Shown: positions 6,606-13,426, numbered from the stretch's first letter. The stretch: 13,623 nucleotides of DNA from Bacillota bacterium (GCA_023413275.1 JAEZPX010000137.1:1-13623); one strand, 5' to 3'. The notes: generated from the sequence alone by a model not told the origin. Numbers and translations are program-made.

Positions 6606-7586
6606 TTATTTTACTTCGTTTACCAATTCTGCGCCAGCCAAGAAAGCCTTAGCGTTGCCGCATGTTACTTCTGCCATAGAAGTCAAAGCTTCTTCTGTTA
6701 AGAATGCCAAGTGACCGGAAACAACAACCTTTTCACTTGCAAGCAATCTTGCCAAAGTTTCATCCTTGTCAGCCTTGTCGCTTCTGTCTTCGAAGAAGTA
6801 TTCATGTTCAACTTCACAAACGTCCATACCAACGCCACGGAATTTGCCAGCTTCAATTGCATCAGCCAATGCAACGGAATCAACCAAACCGCCACGAGCA
6901 ACGTTAACCAAGATTACGCCGTCTTTCATTTTAGCAATTGCTTCTGCATTAATCATATGACGTGTAGCAGGCATCAGAGGGCAGTGAAGAGAAATTACGT
7001 CGGAGCGAGCATACAGCTCATCCAATGTAACATATTCCAAGCCAAGGTTAGGGTTAGGGAATGCATCATAAGCAATGATGTTCATGCCAAAGCCCTTTAA
7101 AATATTAATCATGCACTGGCCAATTTTGCCGGTACCAACAACACCTGCTGTTCTACCAACCAAAGCAACGCCGTCCAAACCATTGATGTCAAAGTTGAAC
7201 TTTGTGGATCTTTCATAAGCCAAATGTGTTTTTCTGTTTACAGCCATCAACAAAGCAGCGCCTTGTTCCGCAACTGATTCAGGGGAGTACGCAGGTACTC
7301 TAAGTACAGGCAAACCGCATTCTTTTGCAGCAGCCAAATCAACACTATCAAAACCTGCACAACGTAATAACAGAACCTTAATACCCAAATCTTTCAATTT
7401 ATGTACAGCCTCTGCAGGAACTTCATCATTAACGAAAGAACATGTAGCGTCATGACCTGCTGCCAAGTGTGCTGTTGCAGGTGTCAATCTTTCATTAAAG
7501 AAAGTAACTTCATAGCCATATTTTTCAGCCACAGGACCGAAAGAGTCTTTCCAATAAGACTTGGTGTCAAAAAAAGCAATTTTCAT
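6606..7586 (-). CDS. ldhA: D-lactate dehydrogenase (LdhA type, D-2-hydroxyacid dehydrogenase family)
   Basis: The 326-residue enzyme should reduce pyruvate to D-lactate with NADH in the cytoplasm, regenerating NAD+ in fermentation. The nucleotide-binding loop is GTGKIG (151-156), with Asp174 at the end of the next strand favouring NADH over NADPH. The catalytic triad is Arg231 (NVARGG), Glu260 (DVCEVE) and His292 (SGHLAFLT). The segment EYFFEDRSD and the GHxAFLTEEALTSM ending resemble E. coli LdhA more than other family branches; a related 2-oxoacid substrate cannot be excluded. The start at 7586 follows a strong AGGAGGAG site. It is flanked by its own promoter and terminators, hence monocistronic. 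Codon use is very restricted: all prolines are CCT, glycines only GGT/GGC and no ATA, unlike mfd, which suggests very high expression. It interrupts the usual prs-pth neighbourhood. Confidence 0.88.
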   Translation of the reverse strand: MKIAFFDTKSYWKDSFGPVAEKYGYEVTFFNERLTPATAHLAAGHDATCSFVNDEVPAEAVHKLKDLGIKVLLLRCAGFDSVDLAAAKECGLPVLRVPAYSPESVAEQGAALLMAVNRKTHLAYERSTKFNFDINGLDGVALVGRTAGVVGTGKIGQCMINILKGFGMNIIAYDAFPNPNLGLEYVTLDELYARSDVISLHCPLMPATRHMINAEAIAKMKDGVILVNVARGGLVDSVALADAIEAGKFRGVGMDVCEVEHEYFFEDRSDKADKDETLARLLASEKVVVSGHLAFLTEEALTSMAEVTCGNAKAFLAGAELVNEVK

Positions 7587-7646
7587 ATTAAAACTCCTCC
7601 TAAAATTATATAAATATTGGTAAAATTAGTTGGGAAACAAAGTCGT

Positions 7647-7666
7647 TTCTCTAAAAAAATAGAGAA
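7647..7666 (-). promoter_or_regulatory. Inverted repeat in the ldhA leader
   Basis: A perfect 7-bp inverted repeat (7647-7653 / 7660-7666, TTCTCTA/TAGAGAA) surrounds six T residues on the minus strand, about 60-80 nt upstream of the ldhA ATG. It is probably a small 5' hairpin near the start of the transcript, possibly stabilising the mRNA. No U-tract follows that would make it a terminator. Confidence 0.4.
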
Positions 7667-7676
7667 CTTACCCTAT

Positions 7677-7694
7677 TTGTCTTACTTTTAACAA
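7677..7694. promoter_or_regulatory. Rex-like operator over the ldhA -10/start
   Basis: The 18-base sequence TTGTCTTACTTTTAACAA matches 11 of the 14 fixed positions of the clostridial Rex consensus TTGTTAA-N4-TTAACAA: one half-site is perfect, the other keeps TTGT. It overlaps the -10 (7693-7698) and the predicted start, where a repressor would block transcription. Rex is an NADH/NAD+ sensor that often controls fermentation genes, including lactate dehydrogenases. The assignment is inference from a degenerate, AT-rich motif. Confidence 0.4.
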
Positions 7695-7721
7695 TATAAT
7701 CTATTTATTCAGGTTTGTCAA
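7693..7721 (-). promoter_or_regulatory. Near-consensus sigma-A promoter of ldhA
   Basis: Minus strand: TTGACA (7716-7721, perfect) and TATATT (7693-7698, five of six) with a 17-base spacer. Transcription should start near 7686, giving a leader of about 100 nt. Just upstream is a cluster of TTGTCA/TTGTGA-type half-sites, including the near-palindrome TTGTCAGTTTGACCAA (7738-7753). Confidence 0.8.
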
Positions 7722-7729
7722 CCAACATT

Positions 7730-7933
7730 TCACAAAATTGTCAGTTTGACCAATCCATGCCTGACTTTCCTTAATAAAGTAATGAGAAACCGTCCTTTTT
7801 TCCCACTTATTTTGGAGACAAAAACCGATTCCTGTATGATTATCGTAAATATAGATAAAAAAACTACCAAATGCATGCAATTACAAAGACTGAAATACAA
7901 CTTTCTGGGGTTGAAAATGGGGCATCGGTTCAT
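7730..7933 (-). CDS. Doubtful 67-codon ORF with one hydrophobic segment
   Basis: In the 547-base gap between prs and ldhA, an ATG at 7933 follows GAGGGAGG at about 8 nt spacing and opens 67 codons. The product has four cysteines or cysteine-like positions near the N-terminus, a hydrophobic stretch (HLVVFLSIFTIII, about residues 21-33) and a basic C-terminus (LLRKVRHG), which would suit a small membrane peptide. It is unlike anything I recognise, lacks a convincing promoter and runs up to the ldhA regulatory region. It may be chance. The rest of the gap holds the prs terminator and an 8-bp inverted repeat (8024-8031 / 8040-8047); nothing else is evident. Confidence 0.2.
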   Translation of the reverse strand: MNRCPIFNPRKLYFSLCNCMHLVVFLSIFTIIIQESVFVSKISGKKGRFLITLLRKVRHGLVKLTIL

Positions 7934-8064
7934 TTGATGTGCCTCCCTCTTCCTATAATAGAGAACTATCAGCAAGACCTAGAAGTATATAAAACGTGTA
8001 TTATGCAATATGCATATAACAACACTTTTTGCCACTTAACAAAAAGTTTCTCAACGAATAAAAA

Positions 8065-8111
8065 CAAAGAAAAAAGCCCCTGCTTCAAAAATAATCGAAG
8101 CAGGAGCTTTT
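8065..8111 (-). terminator. Rho-independent terminator of prs
   Basis: Arms 8072-8086 and 8097-8111 form a 15-bp stem, GC-rich in the centre, with one position that is a G-U pair in the minus-strand RNA. A 10-base loop caps it and a T-rich tail follows. It starts 22 bases after the prs stop. Confidence 0.92.
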
Positions 8112-8133
8112 AATTAGACAGTTAAAAGAAATC

Positions 8134-9093
8134 TTAGTCAAATAATTGAGAAATAGAGCTGCCTTCGTGAATACATTTTAATGCATTCGCAAAAATATCA
8201 GCAACAGATACAACTGCAATTTTGTCCGTCTTCTTTTCCTCAGGCAAAGCGATGGTATCAAGAACCAAAAGCTCATTAATTGCTGAATCTTGAATACGCT
8301 TGATTGCAGGTCCGCTTAATACTGCATGGGTACAGCAAGCATCAACCTCAATTGCGCCTCTTTCTTTCAACGCATTTGCAGCATTTGCAATGGTTCCTGC
8401 GGTATCGATCATATCATCAATCAAAATTACTTTTTTGCCCTTCACATCGCCAATGATATTCATAATTTCACTAACATTTGCCTTTGGTCTGCGCTTATCA
8501 ATAATTGCAATTGGAATGTTTAATGTTTCGGCAAATTTTCTTGTTCTGGTCACGCTGCCAAGGTCAGGGGAAACGGCAACAAAGTTTTGTAAGTCATCAC
8601 CGTATTTGTTGATATAATAATTTGTAAGCAATGGACTTCCAACTAAGTTATCTACAGGGATATCAAAGAAGCCTTGGATCTGTGCACAATGCAAATCCAT
8701 TGTCAGAACACGGTTTGCACCTGCTGAAGTCAAAATATTGGCTACCAATTTTGCACTGATAGGATCTCTTGCTCTTGCTTTACGATCCTGTCTTGCATAG
8801 CCATAATATGGCATTACTGCCGTAATTCTTGCGGCAGAAGCACGCTTCATCGCATCAATCATAATCAGCAATTCCATTAAATTGTCATTTACAGGAGCTG
8901 AGGTAGACTGAATAATATAAACATCCGCACCACGAATCGTCTCGTTGATTTTTACGGAAATTTCACCGTCACTAAATTGCTCAACTTCTGCATTTCCCAG
9001 TGTCATACCCATTTTTTCTGCGATTTCCTCTGCAAGCACGCGGTTGGAATTGCACGCAAAAATCTTGATGTTGCCACCATTAGAATTAATCAT
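8134..9093 (-). CDS. prs: Ribose-phosphate pyrophosphokinase (PRPP synthetase)
   Basis: This enzyme makes PRPP from ribose-5-phosphate and ATP for purine, pyrimidine, histidine, tryptophan and NAD synthesis. The 319 residues match class I bacterial enzymes. Visible motifs are the ATP-binding region PYYGYARQDRK (95-105), MDLHCAQIQGFFDIP (132-146, with the conserved His135), the catalytic-loop KRRPK (200-204) and the PRPP-binding loop ILIDDMIDTAGTI (223-235). All key residues are present. The ATG at 9093 has a GGGGGAT site about 7 nt upstream. It lies 120 bases after glmU, the conserved Firmicute order, but has its own promoter in that gap and a strong terminator. In B. subtilis pth is close by; here ldhA intervenes. 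Confidence 0.98.
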   Translation of the reverse strand: MINSNGGNIKIFACNSNRVLAEEIAEKMGMTLGNAEVEQFSDGEISVKINETIRGADVYIIQSTSAPVNDNLMELLIMIDAMKRASAARITAVMPYYGYARQDRKARARDPISAKLVANILTSAGANRVLTMDLHCAQIQGFFDIPVDNLVGSPLLTNYYINKYGDDLQNFVAVSPDLGSVTRTRKFAETLNIPIAIIDKRRPKANVSEIMNIIGDVKGKKVILIDDMIDTAGTIANAANALKERGAIEVDACCTHAVLSGPAIKRIQDSAINELLVLDTIALPEEKKTDKIAVVSVADIFANALKCIHEGSSISQLFD

Positions 9094-9153
9094 TTCAATA
9101 TCCCCCTAATAATCTTTTGCATTTTATGGTTTGTGGCTGAACGAAGCCCATCG

Positions 9154-9181
9154 CTTATATGTTACACCCTTCTTGTGTCAA
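9154..9181 (-). promoter_or_regulatory. Sigma-A promoter of prs
   Basis: In the 120-base glmU-prs gap, TTGACA (9176-9181) and TATAAG (9154-9159) lie 16 bases apart on the minus strand, giving a predicted start near 9147 and a leader of about 55 nt. prs can thus be transcribed apart from glmU. No terminator is visible between the two genes, so read-through is likely as well. Confidence 0.7.
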
Positions 9182-9207
9182 TTTCAACTGTATTTCACCG
9201 TATTTCA
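9181..9207 (-). repeat. Three phased TGAAAT repeats upstream of the prs promoter
   Basis: TGAAAT (plus strand ATTTCA) occurs at 9181-9186, 9192-9197 and 9202-9207, spaced 11 and 10 bases, about one helical turn each, immediately upstream of and touching the -35. The upstream two are within near-identical 10-mers (TGAAATACGG, TGAAATACAG). This could be a regulator binding array; no known motif is matched. Confidence 0.4.
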
Positions 9208-9213
9208 TCATTT

Positions 9214-10590
9214 TTACGATTCTTTTTTCATTTTCTTCTTTTTCCAGCCCTCAATCACCTGTTGTCTTGCCCTTGCTACAGCAAGCACATCCTCGGGAAC
9301 ATCCTTGGTAATTGTCGAGCCTGCAGCGATATATGCTCCAGCCTTTACTGTAACCGGTGCAACCAAATTCACGTTACAGCCAACAAAAACATTATCTTCT
9401 ACAACCGTGCGATGTTTTTTCTCTCCATCATAATTCACCATGATACTGCCACAACCAAAGTTTACCTTTTTCCCTGCATCAGTATCACCGATATAAGCCA
9501 AATGAGGAATTTTTGTGCCATCGCCCACCGTTGAATTTTTCACTTCAACAAAATCGCCAACTTTTACGTTCTGACCAATTTTACAGTTGGGGCGGATATA
9601 GGCAAAAGGACCTACGGTAGTATTATCCCCAATTTCCGATTCTATGCCTGTTGAAGTTTGGAATGTAACGCCGTTTCCAAGGAACATATCCGTCAAACGT
9701 GAGTTGGGACCGATTTTGCAGTCCTCACCAATCTCCGTTTTCCCTTCTAACACACAGCCCGGCAGAATCACTGTATCCATTCCGATTTTCACCTGAGCGT
9801 CAATATAGGTATTTTGGGGATCCACAAGGGTCACACCATTTTCCATATGAAAACGGTTAATTCTGTCTTGCATAATTTTTGTCGCCTCAGCCAATTGTAC
9901 TCTGGAATTCACACCGAAAAATTCCTTATCGTCCTCAGCAGTAACTGCGCCAACCTTCCCGCCGGCTTTTAAAATCAATTCCAAGCAATCAGGCAAATAG
10001 TATTCCCCTTGTACATTGTGATTATCCAGTCTTCCCAAGGAGGCAATCAAATCAGCACCTTTAAAAATGTAAATTCCCGTGTTTATCTCCTTAATACAAC
10101 GCTCTTCTTGGGAAGCATCCTTATGCTCAACAATTTTCAAAAAATCTCCCTTGGCATCACGTATAATGCGACCATATCCCTCAGGGTTCTCAATCACAGC
10201 AGAAACCACCGTTGCCCCGAAATCCTGCTGGCGGTGCTTTTCCACCAATTTCTCCAAGGTTTTACCTTGAATTAAAGGTGTATCCCCATAAAGAATTAGA
10301 ATATCTTGATCTGCTTCAAGAAAGCTTCCAGCCATCTTCACCGCATGGCCCGTTCCTTTTTGCTTCGCCTGCAAGGCAAATACTACGCCGTCCTTTTGAA
10401 TGCCGGCTTTTACCTCTTCTGCCTTATGTCCCACAACAACACAAACCTTCTCGGCACCGCAACCTTTTGCCGTATCTATTACATAATCAATCATTGGTTT
10501 ATTCAAAATTTCATGCAGCACCTTTGGTTTTTTTGACCTCATACGGGTGCCTTCTCCTGCCGCCAAAATAACAGCCTTCAAATTTTTCAT
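9214..10590 (-). CDS. glmU: Bifunctional GlmU: GlcN-1-P acetyltransferase / GlcNAc-1-P uridyltransferase
   Basis: GlmU carries out the last two steps of UDP-GlcNAc synthesis for peptidoglycan and other cell-wall polymers. The N-terminal uridyltransferase domain shows LAAGEGTRMRSKKPKVLH (9-26, with Lys23), KGTGHAV and YGDTPLI. The C-terminal half is a left-handed beta-helix of hexapeptide repeats ending in the acetyltransferase site HLAYIGD...NFGCGSIMVNYDG and GWKKKKMKK. The product is 458 residues, as usual. The start is the ATG at 10590, with AAGGAG 6 nt upstream. An in-frame GTG at 10608 would add six residues encoded by the ribosome-binding site itself, so it is rejected. The gene precedes prs, the conserved Firmicute order, and has a structured leader of up to about 100 nt. 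Confidence 0.97.
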   Translation of the reverse strand: MKNLKAVILAAGEGTRMRSKKPKVLHEILNKPMIDYVIDTAKGCGAEKVCVVVGHKAEEVKAGIQKDGVVFALQAKQKGTGHAVKMAGSFLEADQDILILYGDTPLIQGKTLEKLVEKHRQQDFGATVVSAVIENPEGYGRIIRDAKGDFLKIVEHKDASQEERCIKEINTGIYIFKGADLIASLGRLDNHNVQGEYYLPDCLELILKAGGKVGAVTAEDDKEFFGVNSRVQLAEATKIMQDRINRFHMENGVTLVDPQNTYIDAQVKIGMDTVILPGCVLEGKTEIGEDCKIGPNSRLTDMFLGNGVTFQTSTGIESEIGDNTTVGPFAYIRPNCKIGQNVKVGDFVEVKNSTVGDGTKIPHLAYIGDTDAGKKVNFGCGSIMVNYDGEKKHRTVVEDNVFVGCNVNLVAPVTVKAGAYIAAGSTITKDVPEDVLAVARARQQVIEGWKKKKMKKES

Positions 10591-10605
10591 AGGATTCTCC
10601 TTTCT

Positions 10606-10697
10606 CACGGCTTCTGTCTATAAGCCGCATACAACCTTGGATATTTTCTCATTTCCCAAATGAAATATCAATATACGGTTTTACTAAAAAACTGTAT
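10606..10697 (-). promoter_or_regulatory. Three successive hairpins in the glmU leader
   Basis: Reading toward glmU there are three inverted repeats. The first is 10673-10682 / 10688-10697 (9 of 10 pairs). The second is 10640-10645 plus 10649-10654 pairing with 10658-10669 (12 bp with a 3-base bulge). The third is 10606-10613 / 10622-10629 (8 bp counting two G-U pairs; CGGCTT/AAGCCG core), directly before the ribosome site. None has a U-tract. They could form a regulatory leader, though the first may fall at or before the transcription start. No glmS-type ribozyme is recognised. Confidence 0.4.
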
Positions 10698-10720
10698 TTT
10701 TTCATAAAAAAGTCAGTCAA
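10691..10720 (-). promoter_or_regulatory. Weak candidate promoter for glmU
   Basis: TTGACT (10715-10720) and TACAGT (10691-10696) are 18 bases apart on the minus strand (five and four matches of six). An alternative -10, TATATT at 10670-10675, has only a poor -35 (AATACA, 10693-10698). glmU needs its own promoter because a terminator separates it from glgD, but neither site is compelling. Confidence 0.35.
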
Positions 10721-10766
10721 ACCTCATCGAAACCCTCTATTGGATATTAAATCATGACATTTCTGG

Positions 10767-10831
10767 AAAAAAGGGCCTGGAAAACCAATATTTATAAAGC
10801 CCAAACAGGCGAAGCAACGCTTCGCCTGTTT
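10767..10831 (-). terminator. Terminator region of glgCD, GC-rich hairpin plus possible second hairpin
   Basis: Arms 10803-10815 and 10819-10831 form a perfect, GC-rich 13-bp inverted repeat (AACAGGCGAAGC core) 8 bases after the glgD stop; the following T-run is only TTT. Further on, GGGC (10799-10802) can pair with GCCC (10773-10776) with an inner 4-bp stem, followed by six T residues (10767-10772). Together they probably end the glgCD transcript. Confidence 0.75.
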
Positions 10832-10839
10832 TCACCAAA

Positions 10840-11964
10840 TTATAATCTTGTCCCTTTTTTTAGGATAGCTAAATCCTGGGTTGATTTTCCTATCACCTGT
10901 TGTCCATCAGAAAGGATTACCTCTTTATCCAGAATTGCATTTTCTACAACGCAATTTTTACCGATTCTGCACCCCTCCATAATAATGGAGTTTTTCACCA
11001 GTGATCCTTCACCGGTATATACCTTGCGGAAGATCACAGAGTGCTCCACCTTACCGTTGAATATTGTGCCACTGCCCGCAATGGAGTCCCGCACATCTGC
11101 ATCCTTATTGTATTTTGCAGGAGGTTCATCTTTGGCTTTTGTTTCGATATATGGATATTCATTCATAAATGCATCTCTAATTTCTTTCTTCAAAAAATCC
11201 ATATTTACGTTATAATATGCATCTATGCCTGTACTTAGAGTGTTCCAATAGCCATGAAATTCATAGCCAAAAATTCTCAATTGCTCACGCTTTGCAAGTA
11301 TAATATCTTTCACAAGATCGTACTTACCCTGGGGCACAATCTCATTTAACAACTCTACCAATAGCAATCTGGAAATTACATAGGTTCCCATAGACGCCTT
11401 TTTTGTCTTGGGATGCTCAGGTTTCTCTTCAAAAGAAACCAAGCGCCCCTCTTCATTCGTCTCTAATATACCAAAATTATTTAAATCCTTGCGCTCCATC
11501 TCTTGATACGCAATGGTAATATCTGCACCCTTCTCCTTATGGCTTTGCACCAACTTGTGATAATCCATTTTATAAATAGAATCCCCGCTGGTAATCACCA
11601 CATATTCCTCATTGCTTCTCATAAGATAGGTCATATTTTGATAAATAGAGTCTGCCGTCCCACGGAACCAGTTGGAATCGGTACTGCTGATAAAAGGGGT
11701 AAAAACAAACAGTCCCCCCTGTTTTCGACCAAAATCCCACCATTTTGATGAGGTTAAATGGTCTCTTAGGGAACGGGAATTATATTGCGTCAAAACAGCA
11801 ACCTTACCAATTCCACTGTTTGACATATTGCTCAATGTAAAATCTATGGCACGGTAGCTGCTGCCGATGGGCAAAGCCGCCGCCGCTCTATGGTCGGTTA
11901 GGACACCAAGCCGTCCCTCATTGTTACCCCCTGCTAATATGATACCAATGGCCTTCATACTCAT
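10840..11964 (-). CDS. glgD: GlgD, ADP-glucose pyrophosphorylase-like regulatory subunit
   Basis: The 374-residue protein has the same fold as GlgC: a nucleotidyltransferase domain and a short beta-helix at the end (VVENAILDKEVILSDG). In Firmicutes GlgD pairs with GlgC and modulates ADP-glucose synthesis for glycogen; it is poorly active or inactive alone. The sequence supports this. The phosphate loop is irregular (AGGNNEGRLGVLT), and the lysine of the catalytic RAKPAV-type motif is lost (RAAAALPI; Ala28 where GlgC has Lys28). The SGDSIYKMDY (126-135) and EEKP motifs remain. The ATG at 11964 overlaps the glgC stop (ATGA), so the genes are translationally coupled. A second ATG two codons later is equally well placed for the GGGAGGGG site, so the start could be 11958. 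A GC-rich terminator follows. Confidence 0.93.
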   Translation of the reverse strand: MSMKAIGIILAGGNNEGRLGVLTDHRAAAALPIGSSYRAIDFTLSNMSNSGIGKVAVLTQYNSRSLRDHLTSSKWWDFGRKQGGLFVFTPFISSTDSNWFRGTADSIYQNMTYLMRSNEEYVVITSGDSIYKMDYHKLVQSHKEKGADITIAYQEMERKDLNNFGILETNEEGRLVSFEEKPEHPKTKKASMGTYVISRLLLVELLNEIVPQGKYDLVKDIILAKREQLRIFGYEFHGYWNTLSTGIDAYYNVNMDFLKKEIRDAFMNEYPYIETKAKDEPPAKYNKDADVRDSIAGSGTIFNGKVEHSVIFRKVYTGEGSLVKNSIIMEGCRIGKNCVVENAILDKEVILSDGQQVIGKSTQDLAILKKGTRL

Positions 11965-13235
11965 TTCCCCTCCCGCACTACCGATTTGCCGCTATCCAAT
12001 CTGCCTTCTGCATAATCCTCTTCCTTTGTATTGCCATAAATTACGCAGTTTTTACCCACCTTGATACCGTCCGGCACTCGGGTATGGCAGCCAATTACGG
12101 TGATGCCGGTATTATAAATATTGGGCTTTGTTTCATTAGGCACATTTTCACCCATGCCCATATGTACACCATTGCCAACCACACAATCCTCATCCACAAT
12201 ACAGCGTTCCAGCACCGCATGTTCACCAATCACAGTATTCCCCATGATAATGGAGTCCCGCACAACAGCGCCCTTGCCCACAACAACTTGAGAGCCTAGA
12301 ATGGAATGATAAACCTCTCCATAAATTTCACTGCCATCTGTTACCAAGGATTCTTTTACAACAGCTTCAGGGGAGGTATAGGTAGGCGGCTGATGGTCAG
12401 AGTTTGTATAAATCTTCCAGAAATCTTCATATAAATTAAATGCAGGCAAGGCCTTAATCAATTCCATATTGGACTCCCAATAAGATTCGATGGTTCCCAC
12501 ATCCTTCCAATAACCTTGGAAACGATATGCATACATGGTCTGTCCTTCATCCAGCATTTTGGGTATAATATGCATTCCGAAATCACTGTCGGGGTGGATT
12601 TCTCTATCCTCAACCAAAGCCTCTCTTAATCTGCTCCATGTAAAAATATAAATGCCCATGGAGGCTAAATTGCTTTTTGGATTGTCAGGTTTTTCCTCGA
12701 ATTCATAAATCCTGTCATCATCCTTTGTGTTCATAATGCCAAACCGACCGGCTTCTTCAAAGGGTACCTCTAAAACAGCAATGGTAGCCGCCGCCCCCTT
12801 CTCTTTGTGATAAGACAGCATTTTCGAGTAATCCATTTTATAGATATGGTCTCCGGAAAGAATCAGAATATATTCAGGGTTATTGCTATCAATATAATCA
12901 ATATTCTGATAAATTGCATTGGCCGTTCCCATAAACCATTCTCCCGCATCTCCACCCTTCACATGGGGTGCCAAAATGGTAACGCCACCGTTTTTCTTAT
13001 CCAAATCCCATGGAATGCCAATCCCAATATGCTGATTTAGCCTGAGAGGCTGATACTGCGTTAACACGCCCACCGTGTCTACTCCTGAGTTGATGCAGTT
13101 ACTAAGGGGAAAATCAATAATTCTAAATTTTCCACCATAAGCAACCGCTGGTTTTGCCACCTTTCGTGTCAAAACACCTAGACGGCTTCCCTGCCCGCCT
13201 GCCAAAAGCATTGCTATCATTTCTTTTTTACGCAT
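11961..13235 (-). CDS. glgC: Glucose-1-phosphate adenylyltransferase GlgC (catalytic subunit)
   Basis: GlgC makes ADP-glucose from glucose-1-phosphate and ATP, the committed step of bacterial glycogen synthesis. The active-site set is complete: LAGGQGSRLGVLT (11-23), VAKPAV with Lys28, GGKFRIIDFPLSNC (34-47), SGDHIYKMDY with the metal-binding Asp129 (127-136), FEEKPDNPKS (179-188), GYWKDVGT, and a C-terminal beta-helix with hexapeptide repeats. The 424 residues are somewhat longer than the B. subtilis protein. The ATG at 13235 follows a GGGGGT site. It is first of a coupled pair with glgD. No glgA, glgB or glgP is in the window. The upstream region has two candidate promoters and a possible small gene, so expression may be regulated through the leader. 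Confidence 0.96.
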   Translation of the reverse strand: MRKKEMIAMLLAGGQGSRLGVLTRKVAKPAVAYGGKFRIIDFPLSNCINSGVDTVGVLTQYQPLRLNQHIGIGIPWDLDKKNGGVTILAPHVKGGDAGEWFMGTANAIYQNIDYIDSNNPEYILILSGDHIYKMDYSKMLSYHKEKGAAATIAVLEVPFEEAGRFGIMNTKDDDRIYEFEEKPDNPKSNLASMGIYIFTWSRLREALVEDREIHPDSDFGMHIIPKMLDEGQTMYAYRFQGYWKDVGTIESYWESNMELIKALPAFNLYEDFWKIYTNSDHQPPTYTSPEAVVKESLVTDGSEIYGEVYHSILGSQVVVGKGAVVRDSIIMGNTVIGEHAVLERCIVDEDCVVGNGVHMGMGENVPNETKPNIYNTGITVIGCHTRVPDGIKVGKNCVIYGNTKEEDYAEGRLDSGKSVVREGK

Positions 13236-13290
13236 TTGTATCTACCCCCTGCCTTTATTTGTCCAAAGTAATCCTTCCAAAAACAAATAT

Positions 13291-13319
13291 ATATTAGACA
13301 ATTCCATATTGTATGCCAA
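13291..13319 (-). promoter_or_regulatory. Proximal candidate promoter of glgC (P2)
   Basis: Minus strand: TTGGCA (13314-13319, five of six) and TAATAT (13291-13296, four of six) with a 17-base spacer. The start would be near 13284, about 50 nt before the ATG. It lies downstream of the 26-codon ORF, so glgC could be transcribed independently of it. Confidence 0.45.
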
Positions 13320-13345
13320 AATAAAATCCCTTAGCCCAATATTTT

Positions 13346-13426
13346 TTATTGTCTCTTTTTTTGTTCCATGGCTGTATTTACAGATGATGCGCTTCCTAAA
13401 AAAAACATCTTAAAGACTGAAGTCAA
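13346..13426 (-). CDS. Possible 26-residue small protein or leader peptide upstream of glgC
   Basis: On the minus strand the perfect ribosome site AGGAGG lies 6 nt before a TTG at 13426. This opens 26 codons ending in TAA: a hydrophobic first half (FKMFFLGSASS) and a polar, basic end (EQKKRQ). The stop is 110 bases before glgC. Alternatively ATG codons within it (13408, 13369) could be used, without good ribosome sites. A second mini-ORF in another frame (ATG at 13477, 23 codons, hydrophobic) overlaps its start. I recognise no family. The strong ribosome site is the main support; the TTG start and short length leave real doubt. Confidence 0.35.
   Translation of the reverse strand: MTSVFKMFFLGSASSVNTAMEQKKRQ

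Noticed and set aside
7658..7967. 11-base direct repeat AATAGAGAACT at 7658-7668 and 7957-7967
   Set aside because: A single short exact match in AT-rich DNA is readily explained by chance; no further copies were noticed.
7871..8113. 80-codon plus-strand open frame in the prs-ldhA gap
   Set aside because: No Shine-Dalgarno before its ATG, and its 3' end runs through the prs terminator hairpin.
10588..10608. GTG start for glmU at 10608, adding six residues
   Set aside because: The extra codons are the Shine-Dalgarno AAGGAG itself; the ATG at 10590 is correctly spaced from it and begins right at the GlmU family N-terminus.
10591..10839. glmS-type ribozyme or other named riboswitch before glmU
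   Set aside because: The hairpins do not match a conserved riboswitch core that I can recognise, and the glmS ribozyme belongs to glmS, not glmU.
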